Shown: piece by piece, positions 32,701-39,500 of the stretch
How the letters are laid out: every line of letters starts with the position of its first letter
Position numbering within the stretch: the first letter of the stretch is position 1
NCBI GenBank assembly: GCA_038501625.1
Contig: JAZAYU010000009.1
Span: 9,414,396-9,478,395, forward strand
From: Corbicula japonica
Lineage: Eukaryota > Mollusca > Bivalvia > Venerida > Cyrenidae
Direction: 5' to 3'
Length of the DNA stretch: 64,000 bases
The notes under the pieces: model-generated
The model's input: only the letters and a program-made list of their open reading frames with translations
Told to the model about the DNA's origin: nothing
Databases searched by the model: none
Position numbers and translations under genes: made by a program

Positions 32701-33514
32701 TTTCTTAAAATGCACTACTTTTTATGCCACACAACTACGAAATCTTTCAGGCGTAACTAAACTACTCATTCATATCCAGTTGCTTGTTCACTGCCGTAGC
32801 TGGTCATGATTTCACTCTACATTGTCCGATGGAATTTTTGGCATGGATGCTCCAAAATTACACGGAAACTTACTATCAATCGCTCAGAATTCGTGGAATG
32901 GTGTGCTGCATTGTGCTTCACACTTGTGCAGAACATTTCGGCCTGCTCTCGCGGTGACCACTTACTTGATACGCTCTCGTGGTCGCAATGATACACCCGA
33001 AGTTCAGGACTGCGCGTCGCAGAGTTCACAGCATCGTTAGTAAAATACTGGCGCATGCGCGCCAGTATTAAAAACTGTGCTGCGTATAGAAATTATGTTC
33101 CTTTTAACAAGTGTAGGCGTAGTATTTTTATATATAGCAGATATTATCAATGACTCAACATGTTTTTAAAATCAATTTTATATTAAATAATAATTATGAA
33201 ACTGACTCAATGAATATTATTGAACTATCCACATATTTTATACAAATAAACGCATATATTCATTTCATGTATCATGCCATTATTCTTGAATATAGTCGAC
33301 TCACGCTGCCAGTTAGCAATGATTATCAATCTTACCACACTCTTCGGAGTAAATACGGTGACGATGATTCAGTGGAGACCGGACTGAGGCGTGATGATGC
33401 AGACGACATCTGCAAGCTTTGGTTGGAACCATGGAAACTGATTCCATCATATTGTAACTGTGCTCGTTCCCATTCCATGCTTAACTCTGAGGAGCATGTA
33501 CTGTCTCGTTCCAT
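5512..33514 (-). CDS. Executioner-type caspase (cysteine-aspartate protease), five-exon spliced gene
   Basis: Cysteine protease of apoptosis that cleaves after Asp and is itself cut into large and small subunits. Joining 33336-33514, 15690-15943, 12552-12727, 10588-10735 and 5512-5762 gives 1008 nt: 335 codons plus TAA. All introns are GT-AG, with phases 2, 1, 0 and 1 matching across every junction. In spliced numbering, residues 1-60 are a Ser-rich N-terminal segment with no visible CARD or DED. The large subunit follows, with the GTDVD signature at 108-112, S1-pocket Arg106, catalytic His163 (SHG) and catalytic Cys205. The small subunit has EADFL at 241-245, YSWR at 255-258 and VNRMVAYEFES. 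Length and domain plan resemble caspase-3/7. The gene covers about 28 kb, or 39 kb with the distal first exon, because the introns are full of repeats. Odd point: QACTD replaces the usual QAC-X-G, so activity is uncertain. A mollusc caspase-3/7-like protein is the best guess; the ortholog group is not assigned. Confidence 0.88.
5985..6416 (+). repeat. Dispersed ~430-bp repeat (family D), copy 1 in caspase intron 4
   Basis: Aligns along its length with 22367-22813, including TTACGTCCTTT..., TTAATGGTACTTCT, the TTCTGCTTACTTTTTC run and the end GTTCACCGCCATATATGCAT...GTGTAAACAATG. A third copy of the end lies at about 63890-64000. Probably a transposon rather than a gene duplication, because no caspase exon accompanies the second copy. 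Confidence 0.65.
6417..6770 (+). repeat. Dispersed repeat family A, near full-length copy
   Basis: About 350 bp with the AAATATGCATATCAGGAATC start, then CAGCCTCCCC-like, GGAACGGTCAGTGGCAAA, a short palindrome GGTTTAAACC and TGTTGCATACAAAAGCACAC. The copy at 25838-26190 matches throughout. Small open frames inside are shared by copies and have no protein look. Confidence 0.7.
6800..7600 (-). pseudogene. Reverse-transcriptase remnant (Penelope-like or related), decayed
   Basis: Minus-strand reading from 7600 gives an RT segment: RYLDDLLNID (the active-site Y-x-DD box), FLDLNLS, KIYDKRDDFNFNIVNFPFL and GVYISQLVRFSRA, then KLLKQGY. The frame shifts near 7180, continues in another frame (DLIHKYRCSLK), and returns to the original one for FYGDLIYKLKKIKDN and SACLVINPSTADHYAYLFGC, ending by a stop near 6910. 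At least two frameshifts make it a dead element. I recognise the family as a retroelement RT common in invertebrates; assignment to Penelope-like elements is tentative. Only the C-terminal half is present; it lies in caspase intron 4. Confidence 0.7.
7598..7665 (+). repeat. Dispersed repeat family C, copy 1
   Basis: GGTTTGGCGGCGTATACAGC followed by CATATCCATTACTGCCTATGAGCAG. Similar segments occur at 10243-10300 and 23101-23165. Here it abuts the upstream edge of the reverse-transcriptase remnant. Confidence 0.6.
7943..8440 (+). repeat. 151-bp tandem repeat, about three copies
   Basis: Units carrying GACCGGATGAAAACTCTTTG, GGGCCATAATTCAGGAGTGC and CACCAACATATTCACCAAG recur every 151 bp (e.g. 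8095, 8246, 8397). The first unit is slightly diverged. The 74-residue minus-strand frames at 8014 and 8165 are the same repeat read twice. Lies in caspase intron 4. Confidence 0.9.
8859..8953 (-). repeat. tRNA-derived SINE-like head
   Basis: On the minus strand, CCGGTTAGCTCAGTTGGTTA (8932-8951) matches a Pol III A box and GCGGGTTCGCTCCC (8876-8889) a B box, about 45-50 bp apart. The acceptor ends do not pair and the T stem is poor, so it is not a functional tRNA. A 54-bp piece, including the B box, is repeated at 9111-9165. Confidence 0.6.
9103..9165 (-). repeat. Partial second copy of the tRNA-like repeat
   Basis: Matches 8859-8912 almost base for base (GATAGTGTCTCTAGCTGGGA, then the B-box region), then diverges. 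The A-box part is missing. The two copies flank about 200 bp, suggesting a local duplication or two insertions. Confidence 0.65.
9170..10240. other. Intron 4 stretch with nothing recognised
   Basis: AT-rich; short open frames at 9516-9830 and 9879-10295 show no protein-like pattern or splice context. I see no repeat or RNA gene here. Confidence 0.5.
10243..10415. repeat. Adjacent fragments of families C and A in caspase intron 4
   Basis: 10243-10300 matches family C (GGGCTAGGCGGCTTGGGCAG, then CATTTCCATTACTGCTCATG). 10330-10415 is a reversed fragment of family A (GGAGAGGCTGTGTTTTG...GATTCCTTATATGCATAT). This block ends about 170 bp before exon 4. Confidence 0.55.
10588..10735 (-). CDS. Caspase exon 4: catalytic Cys, inter-subunit linker and start of small subunit
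   Basis: 148 nt encoding residues 204-253. The acceptor TTTTAG ends at 10736 and the donor CCAG/GTATAA begins at 10587. It starts ACTDRRSEKG, so Q203 joined to A204-C205-T206-D207 reads QACTD. A basic, Ser-rich linker follows, and then RVPVEADFLFSYSTVPG, a near-standard small-subunit start. Asp207 and Asp227 are the only acidic cleavage candidates before EAD. The length from the Cys to YSWR is a few residues longer than in caspase-3, as expected for a single linker exon. The first ~40 nt match the units of the 76-bp tandem repeat that continues upstream in intron 3, so this catalytic exon overlaps a minisatellite. Confidence 0.85.
10705..11410 (-). repeat. 76-bp minisatellite built from the caspase exon 4 acceptor region
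   Basis: About nine to ten tandem units. The units beginning at 11101, 11177 and 11253 are nearly identical and exactly 76 bp apart; the next is 75 bp on. Units nearer the exon (10.7-11.0 kb) are more diverged. Each unit on the minus strand holds an A/T-rich run ending in TTGTAG or a variant, followed by CATGTACAGAC, i.e. a copy of the acceptor plus the first codons of exon 4. The array fills the exon-proximal end of intron 3 and overlaps the first ~40 nt of the exon. Confidence 0.85.
11411..12551. other. Rest of caspase intron 3
   Basis: No gene seen. A weak tRNA-like A/B box pair lies at 12213-12252 (TAGCTAGGCGCTG and GTTCGATTCCC), probably an old SINE fragment. Confidence 0.45.
12552..12727 (-). 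CDS. Caspase exon 3: large-subunit segment with catalytic His
   Basis: 176 nt encoding residues 145-203. The acceptor is a pyrimidine-rich CCTTTTCTAATAG ending at 12728, and the donor is CAG/GTAAC at 12551. The open frame continues on both sides of these sites, but the caspase similarity stops exactly at them. Contains VLSHGREG with catalytic His163, then YATDKLVPLENL and GKPKLFFIQ, the strand that leads into the catalytic Cys. The intron falls directly after Gln203 in phase 0, so the QAC motif is assembled only by splicing to exon 4. Confidence 0.92.
12728..14425. other. First part of caspase intron 2
   Basis: AT-rich, no gene. The T-run/G-run at 12961-12990 is low complexity and produces a spurious minus-strand frame with a run of prolines. 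Short frame 13516-13788 has no recognisable feature. Confidence 0.5.
14426..14925. mobile_element. Foldback MITE (family E), copy 1
   Basis: The centre (about 14752-14822) is a near-perfect palindrome: ACTTACTTCCTGGTTCAAAC...GTTTGAACCAGGAAGTAAGT around AGTAGAAACGA. The outer arms repeat in opposite orientation: GGATGTAGTTGTTTGCAAGC on the left pairs with GCTTGCAAACAACTACATCC on the right. The left arm and centre recur at 57595-57995 with high similarity. Non-coding, in caspase intron 2. Confidence 0.75.
14926..15689. other. Rest of caspase intron 2
   Basis: AT-rich; nothing recognised. Confidence 0.45.
15690..15943 (-). CDS. Caspase exon 2: start of the large (p20) subunit
   Basis: 254 nt encoding residues 60-145 of the spliced protein. 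The acceptor TTATTTCCAG lies just before 15943 and the donor GTAGG at 15689-15685. The peptide reads through a typical caspase start: NYRRRGVFIIFNN (residues 82-94), then LLERDGTDVDAERLEERF (103-120), a close match to the STGMTSRSGTDVDA region of caspase-3. Arg106 corresponds to the S1-pocket Arg that binds the substrate Asp. Asp62 and Asp64 near the start of the exon are candidate sites for removal of the N-terminal segment (inference). Phases are 2 in and 1 out. Confidence 0.9.
16380..16841. repeat. 462-bp direct repeat, left copy
   Basis: Starts AGATCAGCGTACACT and ends AGTGTACGTTGACCT, imperfect inverted termini of 15 bp. Matches 18939-19400 with only about three substitutions noticed and no length change. 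Lies in caspase intron 1. Confidence 0.85.
16842..18938. other. 2.1-kb spacer between the 462-bp repeats
   Basis: AT-rich without coding frames of note. It lacks a clear tRNA primer-binding site after the left copy and a polypurine tract before the right copy, so it does not look like a standard LTR-element interior. A mollusc-type TCTCCCTTTCAA motif lies at 18025-18036. Confidence 0.5.
18939..19400. repeat. 462-bp direct repeat, right copy
   Basis: Same 462 bp as the left copy in the same orientation, 2559 bp away start to start. The near-identity implies a recent origin or ongoing homogenisation. Confidence 0.85.
19401..22366. other. Intron 1 stretch without recognised genes
   Basis: AT-rich. 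Opposed open frames around 19729-20008 and a 116-residue minus frame at 21828-22178 show no family pattern. A (TA)n run lies at about 21885-21901. Confidence 0.45.
22367..22813 (+). repeat. Dispersed ~430-bp repeat (family D), copy 2
   Basis: Aligns with 5985-6416 and keeps the same end, CACGTTCACCGCCATATACG...ACTGGTGTAAACAATG. It is followed directly by the TIR element at 22814. Confidence 0.65.
22814..23089. mobile_element. 276-bp GC-rich TIR element
   Basis: Terminal inverted repeats TGGGCCAACTTGATTTGCC at the left and GGCAAATCAAGTTGGCCCA at the right are perfect over 19 bp. The interior is rich in CpG and CCGGCGTACGCCG-type palindromes, unlike the AT-rich surroundings. A 60-residue minus frame in it is incidental. 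The target duplication is unclear. Confidence 0.8.
23101..23165 (+). repeat. Dispersed repeat family C, copy 3
   Basis: GGGCTTGGCGGCGTACACAG then CATATCCATTATTGCATATGAACAG, matching 7598-7665. It lies just after the 276-bp TIR element. Confidence 0.55.
23863..23945. mobile_element. Palindromic MITE (family B), half copy
   Basis: GACTGGTCGCCATTTCAGCC, then CAATCAGATGCTTGAGATTT and AAGTTTTATAATCTTCAGCC: the right arm of the element at 2560-2710. Confidence 0.65.
24571..25133. mobile_element. 563-bp TIR element (Tc1/mariner-like MITE candidate), copy 1
   Basis: Left end TACACTCAACCAAAGTTCTA and right end TAGAACTTTTGTCGAGTGTA form ~26-bp inverted repeats that continue into ATTGGTCA/TGACCAAT. 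TA dinucleotides at both outer ends fit a TA target. The interior has AAAGGGAGGTAATTT at ~24789. Non-coding. Confidence 0.65.
25838..26190 (+). repeat. Dispersed repeat family A, near full-length copy
   Basis: Matches 6417-6770 from CATATCAGGAATCGCC through GGAACGGTCAGTGGCAAA, the GGTTTAAACC palindrome and CAACAATGTTGCATGCAAAA. The two overlapping frames here come from the repeat. Confidence 0.7.
26288..26400. mobile_element. Palindromic MITE (family B)
   Basis: Inverted arms: GATTATAAAACTGGGAATGA on the left and CTCAGTTTTATAATATTCAG on the right, with CAATCAGATGCTTGAGATTT inside. A short version of the 2560-2710 element. Confidence 0.65.
27143..27195 (+). repeat. Fragment of repeat family A
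   Basis: AAATATGCATATCAGGAATG, then GTCACATCCAGC and CGGCCTCC: the first ~50 bp of the family, with the rest absent. Confidence 0.55.
28665..29229. mobile_element. 565-bp TIR element (Tc1/mariner-like MITE candidate), copy 2
   Basis: Left arm 28665-28697 (TATACTCAGCAAAAATAGAA...) and right arm 29197-29229 (...TTATTTTTGCTGAGTATA) are inverted repeats of ~33 bp with one or two mismatches. Length and the position of an internal AAAGGGAGGTAAT match the element at 24571, although the TIR sequences differ. Ends in TA. Confidence 0.7.
30998..31957 (-). pseudogene. hAT transposase-derived gene remnant (ZNF862/ZMYM1-like), internally deleted
   Basis: Two recognisable pieces lie in order on the minus strand. 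The 5' piece starts at ATG 31894 with NDDSSILSYFKR, typical of the N-terminus of hAT-derived zinc-finger proteins; it runs into a stop at 31757, and the reading continues only after a frame change, to KWKKVYFWLQ near 31580 (start of a TTF-type finger). The 3' piece is an exon 30998-31179 after a clear TTTAATTTCAG acceptor: CEWDFSTLSRVKTKLRSRL then LLMISMEGP and a stop, the hAT C-terminal dimerisation region. The catalytic middle, normally over a kilobase, is missing; only ~380 bp separates the pieces and half of that is a family A repeat. Likely a dead element within caspase intron 1. No TIRs or 8-bp TSD found. Confidence 0.65.
31293..31496 (-). repeat. Repeat family A inserted in the hAT remnant
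   Basis: Reverse orientation: AGTGCACCCCAAGAACCTGG, TTTAAACC, then GGGGAGGCTGTGTTTTATGA and GCGATTCCTGATATGCATAT. It sits between the N-terminal and C-terminal hAT pieces, so it inserted in or after the internal deletion. Confidence 0.7.
33044..33069. repeat. Perfect 11-bp-arm hairpin
   Basis: AATACTGGCGC, loop ATGC, then GCGCCAGTATT. It lies ~270 bp downstream of the exon 1b donor on the caspase strand, in a locally GC-rich stretch (32.5-33.07 kb) with opposed open frames that show no protein pattern. Function unknown. Confidence 0.6.
33336..33514 (-). CDS. Caspase proximal first coding exon (exon 1b)
   Basis: Encodes 59 residues plus two bases of a split codon. It starts at ATG 33514 (A at -3, G at +4), with an in-frame TAG 9 nt upstream that fixes this as the first Met. 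The exon ends in a GTAAG donor at 33335-33331. The two leftover bases TG join the T at the start of exon 2 to give Cys60. The peptide is rich in Ser and contains HGSNQSLQ and SSASSRLSP, which recur in the distal exon at 44.5 kb. There is no recognisable death-fold domain, so this is a short prodomain-like segment as in executioner caspases. The link to exon 2, 17.4 kb away, is inferred from phase and from the absence of any other candidate. Confidence 0.7.
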
Positions 33515-36500
33515 TTTATACTATCTTCAACCAAAATCCAGTGTTGTTGTTTTCAATTAGATTTCTAACTTATATTTTATAAGAAACACTTCCGTGATTT
33601 AATTATATATATTCAAAACATTGAATCCAAAATTGTGCTTTTAAAGTTATTGAAAGAAGATTAAGCAACAAATGTCAGAAAATATTCCAAGTGGTATGTT
33701 CAGAATGCAGCCGTGTCGTCTGTTGAAGTATCACGCAATCACTTATTTGTTTTCATTACTGTGCGTTGATAGTCAAATTCAATTTGCTTTATTTCACACT
33801 ACTGTTCCGTGTTGATATTGTCCAGTGGTAGACCGTCAGCAATTGAACCACTGTTGTGTCAAATGGTGCCAATTTGTCGATATTGCTATAGTTCTGCTGT
33901 GAAATATCGGAGAACTCTTATTTGTACATTTGTACTAGTGTCCAATATCCTTGAACTTTCATAAAAAGATTATATCAAAAGTATATTGAACTGCTACAGC
34001 AGAAATGCACGAGAATCAACACCCAATAAATAATATAAATGTGTTGAAAGTATTAACACATTCTTCGCACTTACGACTCGTGCAAAGCGTTTTAGGCAAA
34101 CACAACAATAAACAATTTTTATTATCTATTATCGTATTAGGTATCCTTCAAAAACATCACAAAAGAAAAACGTTTCTTTGACAATTATGACAGTGCGTGT
34201 TTGACATCATCATGTAAACGTGTAAAAATATTATTTTGTATAAATTTTTGTGGATATTCTATAATAATATTCAAAGCGTTTGCTTTGTACATTATTTTAT
34301 TTAAAAATATCAGTGGCACTTGTCAACTTTATGATATACGATGGTCAAGAATAGGAATGTTAACATGTTACGCCAATGTAAATTTTGCCAAGAAGTCTGT
34401 GTTGATTAGTTTATAATTGTTGCCCCTTTTAGCATGGAATAATGTACAAAATAAAGCCGTTAATACTCAGTGTTGAGCTATTATTTAACTCATTTAACCA
34501 TACAATAGATGAAAAGAAAGCGAGCTTTGAGGTCACCGAACACGACAAATATGAATATATTGATGGTTCGTTTTGATTGAGAGAGTTCGTGGGCAGTAAT
34601 TGAAATAGAAATTTCTGCCCACGCTGCCTAGAAAAAAATGTTTCAAAAATTAAAACATTGAAATAAACTAGAAGCATACTCTAAATCTTAATATATTTTG
34701 ATGCAGGAAAACTTGTTTTGCGTACATATTTGTTGAATTTTCTTGGCAATCTATCTTTAAAGGACCAAATACTTTGCTCCAAAGTATGCACATCATGTCA
34801 TCATGATATTGCATGTTTAAAAGCGATGACAAATTCCAATACCATTGCTTGGCACTTAATCATAACTGAGTTGCATGTAATGCCGTTCGATATAATGATC
34901 TTGAGATTTTCTTATATCAAAGAATTAAGGTCTAGGTCACAATCACGTGTAACAGACCACTGCACCAGCACTTTAGCTGATTCACTACCATTGATGAGCC
35001 GCGACAATTCTTGGCGGTATAAACCAGTGTACATGCAAGAACAGTCTCAATCAAATACTATACTGTTAATATGGTCATGCGATGTTAGTAAATAATCAAT
35101 ATATGTGGACTACCATATGATCGGGTATCTGGTTTAATAAAATATGCCATGCATATATATATCAAAGAACTACCATCAATATGCTTTGTAAGATTTAAAT
35201 ATTCAGTTTTTAAAATCAACTATATTTATTCAATATAGAAACCTTGAAAATTGATAACAATAAAAACGAATGGTAGCATCATTTTAGCTTTATTACTATT
35301 GCTTATGAAGAAATATCAGCATATTTGGTTTCCTTTGTAGCATAAATAATATTAAACTGTAAGAACCAGAACTAAGGTGGTACGTTGTGGATTAATACAA
35401 ATCAGTGTCATCTGATTTCTGTGAACCAATATAAAACCATATTTTTCGAGAAGTGAAGATTTATCAAACTGTACATTCGTTCCCTCGTTTAAAGCTACTT
35501 AGATGCACTGTAGCTAGGCATTGCGGAAAGTTGGAGCAGAATCTCGCCATTTCCTGGACTCGAACTTGCGGTGTCTAAAATGGAAATTTCATGTTCAACT
35601 ATCTATACTAAAAAAAACCCCAAAATTCTCTTCCATTCGCTTTACGGAGCTATAAATGTCTCTTGAGATTCTCAAATGGAAGCTAGTGTTCACTTCTTTG
35701 ACAGATCGTTATGTAACAGTGACAACTGTGAAACATTTTCGTGCTAAAAGTGGTTAGTCTGTCTACATCGTGTAATAATAAACTTCTCATATGTCAAACC
35801 TAGACGGTCCAGGGGGAATGGCAAGTCTTAAGTTAAAATAAAACTTCAATTAATATTTATATAATAATGGTAAAACATTAATTCTTAATATCACTGTAAT
35901 CGTTCCAAGACGATACAATATACTAGTTTAATTTGTTTTAGCAGGTTGTCCGTTATGTTTATTGTCAATAACATGTATTTGCATTGCTTTCCTACCGGCT
36001 TTCGTCTAAAGTCTGTAACTATATATACTACTCAAAATTTGATAGGGATCGCTTTCTGTTTAATTTTTACACATTGAACTTTTCTGGTCAGTGTAATGTC
36101 CTACAAAATGCATTAATTGCCATCGATTCATCCGTGCGAAACTTAAGGAGTGTAATTTTACAATGTTGATATGACAACAGCTGATTCCATATGCATAAAC
36201 GACTTAATGCAGGAAAAACATACATTTGATTTGTATTTGCACTAGAGATCGTTTAATTGAAAAGATATATGTAATATAGTTTTAGGAACCAACGCAATGC
36301 AAAAGGACAGATAAACTAAGACATTTGCTACTCAATTATTGTCTGTGAAAGAAAACAACACACGGATAACCTTTCCTATGTAATCAGTAGCTGAATACAA
36401 TATAAATAACAATCCTTCGCTGTAATGAGCGCAAGTACGTGTCCTGACTAAAAATTGGAACAATCTAAGATGGCTAACTGTATTGTATGTATTTTGAGAT

Positions 36501-39500
36501 AGTAAAACACTTTTTCTTGGTTGGTGAAACTTGGAACCTGTATTAAAGCCCTAGCAGCAAATAGTTTTGGCAAATAGTTTTGCCACTATTCGTTCAAATG
36601 CAGTAAACCCTTAGATCCTACTTTTCGTTTTATTTTTGTGCTGTCTTTTTTAAAATGATCATTTTATGTACTGATGGTCACTCTAACTGGTGATGCTGGT
36701 GATGTTGTTTATGAATTTTCATTTTGTAAGTATTAAATTTTTAATTGCTTTTCCTGACTATCTATCAATTGATTAATAGAACAAACTAATGTCTGATTTC
36801 ATATTATTTGTTCATAAATGGTGGCCTTTTAAGTTGATCTTTAATCTATTAAAGTAACACCAAAGCTCCCTCTCTTCTCTGTGTGTTCGATGTGTGTAAT
36901 AAATACTATTATACACGTCTCGTACAAAGCATTTTCTTAAAAGCTTACAACTTCTATGCCCAACCAATAAGGCGATATCGTCTGGTTTATTTGTCATAAC
37001 TTTGCTCATTAAATGGTTCAATTAACAGTTAGGTGAATCCATATTTCAATATAAACTCAAGGAAATATAAGAGAAAAAAAACAGGACCAATTTGAATATA
37101 TTACGCAATGAAGGATAAAATAAACCTCGGGGATATCACCTTGTAACGGAAATACGAAATTACTTTTAATTTTATACTTTAATTTTTATTGACGATCTGT
37201 TTGTTTGTCATTTCTGTTGTTGTTGTTTTAAATATTGAATGCACCAACCGTTTAAACTCTTCAAAACAAAAAAAATGAATTCAGTCAAGACCCGGTTAAA
37301 TATAAATTCACATATTCTTCTGTGTACTTTTGCTATAAAACAATGTTTCGTATAACTGCTAAGCGTGTGTTAATCCATTTAATGTGTTAATGTGTTTTAG
37401 TATTTTACCATATAGGAAATGGCACAAGCCAGACAAGGGTAATATTAAATAAATTCAATGGTTAGAACGAGGATATAAAGTGTGATTAATGTTTATTTTA
37501 TTAATCCAGGAACATTGCTTCTGCCTCCTCATTGCACTTGTATTGCTTGTGGAGCTTTGACATTAAGCCTAACCTTTAAATCACAGAGCGTTATCTGGTG
37601 GCGTAAGCCGCGCATTATCGTACTTATGTTTTTTATGTCTGGATCTTTAGAAGTTAAGTTTTTTTGTATGTCTAACGTTTCAAATAACTCTTTTAGAGTT
37701 CCGTTCTCAACTTTAAAAAAACCTCGTTTTCAGCGCCTTGGCTCTGATATGAGTGTGGAGTGTTCTCTTTTAGAATTTAAAAAGTGAGATTTAAATCACG
37801 TGGTTGAGAGACAATTACTTCTCGAAACAAAAAAAACTACACAAAATTATCGCAGCGACATATAAACTAAATACTTATAGTTACTATAAAATATGAATAA
37901 GGAGCAAATCAGTAACTGATACAATATTTGCTGCTATCAATATGTCTTTTTCACCCAGCAGTATGGCTGCACATGTTCACGTTAGTTAGAGTCAATTCAT
38001 CAATGAATGGTGTTTTCTTTCAAACAAAACAACCTAATAGTACATGTAAATCACTACATGCAATTAGCAATACTTGAAATAATATTAATAACTTTCTTTT
38101 TACAGACACCATTACATTTTATGTTCGCTAACGAATCAATGAGTAGACATTTTAAGAGCAAATTGCTCCAGAAAAAACCTTCTACGACTCTCTTACAAGT
38201 TAACGAATTATTTTTTTTCAGAAGACAAACAAAACGTCTTAGAATTTTGGTATTATTTCAAAATTAAAAGAAATTGTTGAATTTAGAGTTTTTCTGCCCG
38301 AAAAAAATATGAGTTAAAACTGTAGTCAAAGAAATATTGCTGAAATGTCTCGAAATTGATGTGGTTTCTATTCGAGACTCAAAACGACGAAGAGCGATAA
38401 AATCGTTTAAGAAAAGAAGCAGTAGGGATATTCAACTGAAGCAAACAATGGTTGGTATTTACAAAGGAAATAATGAAAACATAACGTGCCAATGCAATTG
38501 GATTTAACATTTCATAGATAGTCATTCTATATAGATCTAATTATATGTTAATGTTTTCTTAACTGTTTGGAAGATACTTCCTCGCTATGACTTGTTCTGA
38601 TTATTAGTCCAGTATGAACTGGGAAAATGTTGCGTTACATTTCAGGAAGCCACTTTAATCAGATTAGACAAAAAGATTTATCAAAATGAATAGCCAAAGT
38701 TCACTGATTTTATCTTTACACCATCCTTACATTGCTTAGAGAGAAGATAGAAAAGTTATAACAAAATATGGAACACGCAACGGGAAAAGGTGGGCCATAT
38801 CTTCGGACATTATTTTGGTTGGAAAAAAGAACCTACAATAATCATTTTCACGTAAATAATTGGGGAATTTGTTACCAAGTTATTTTGCACAAGTAAGTAA
38901 TATCATCTGTTCAAGTAAATGACGCCATTTCAAGAACTGATGTAAACTGTCCAAATGTATCTTTTCCCGTGACGCGCCCCATTTTATGGTGTTCTTTAGT
39001 TTGCCCCTAATTGTTGTTGTCTTGATGCTAATGCTTTGGCTTGATAGCTAGTTTTCACATTGCAGGTCATCATGTAATGCGGGAAGCCGTACATTATTAC
39101 TGGAATTATATGTTCTTAATGTCAATCTGTCTGGAGCTTTGGATATTAACCTCATGTAAGTCAGACATGGGATTATTTCTTTTGTGTTTTATGCGACAAA
39201 AGGCAATATAAACCTTGTATTACCCTGCAGGATTCTGATAAGAAATATTCATCTACTTTAAAAGGAAACACATTCACATAATGGTTGACAAGGCTGATTA
39301 AAAAATACTGATAGAGAACCGTCACAGCTACTTAAAGTTTAATACTTACTGATATATCTGTAGGCAATGCGTTCAAGTGGACTGATACACAAAATGTATA
39401 TATATTAAAAATGGTTACATATGCTGTGTTTTCATGCATTTTGGGCGCATAAAAGAACAGCATAGTTAAGTCCACAAAATTACTTTCGCAAAAATAACAT

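Noticed and set aside
32806..33056. Opposed 60-79 codon ORFs in the GC-rich patch
   Set aside because: Frames on both strands overlap and no motif is recognisable; likely a base-composition effect.
33150..33560. 136-codon plus-strand ORF
   Set aside because: It is largely the antisense of caspase exon 1b.
35520..35615. Minus-strand tRNA (B-box-like AGTTCGAGTCC)
   Set aside because: The T stem and acceptor stem do not pair and no convincing A box is found at the right distance.
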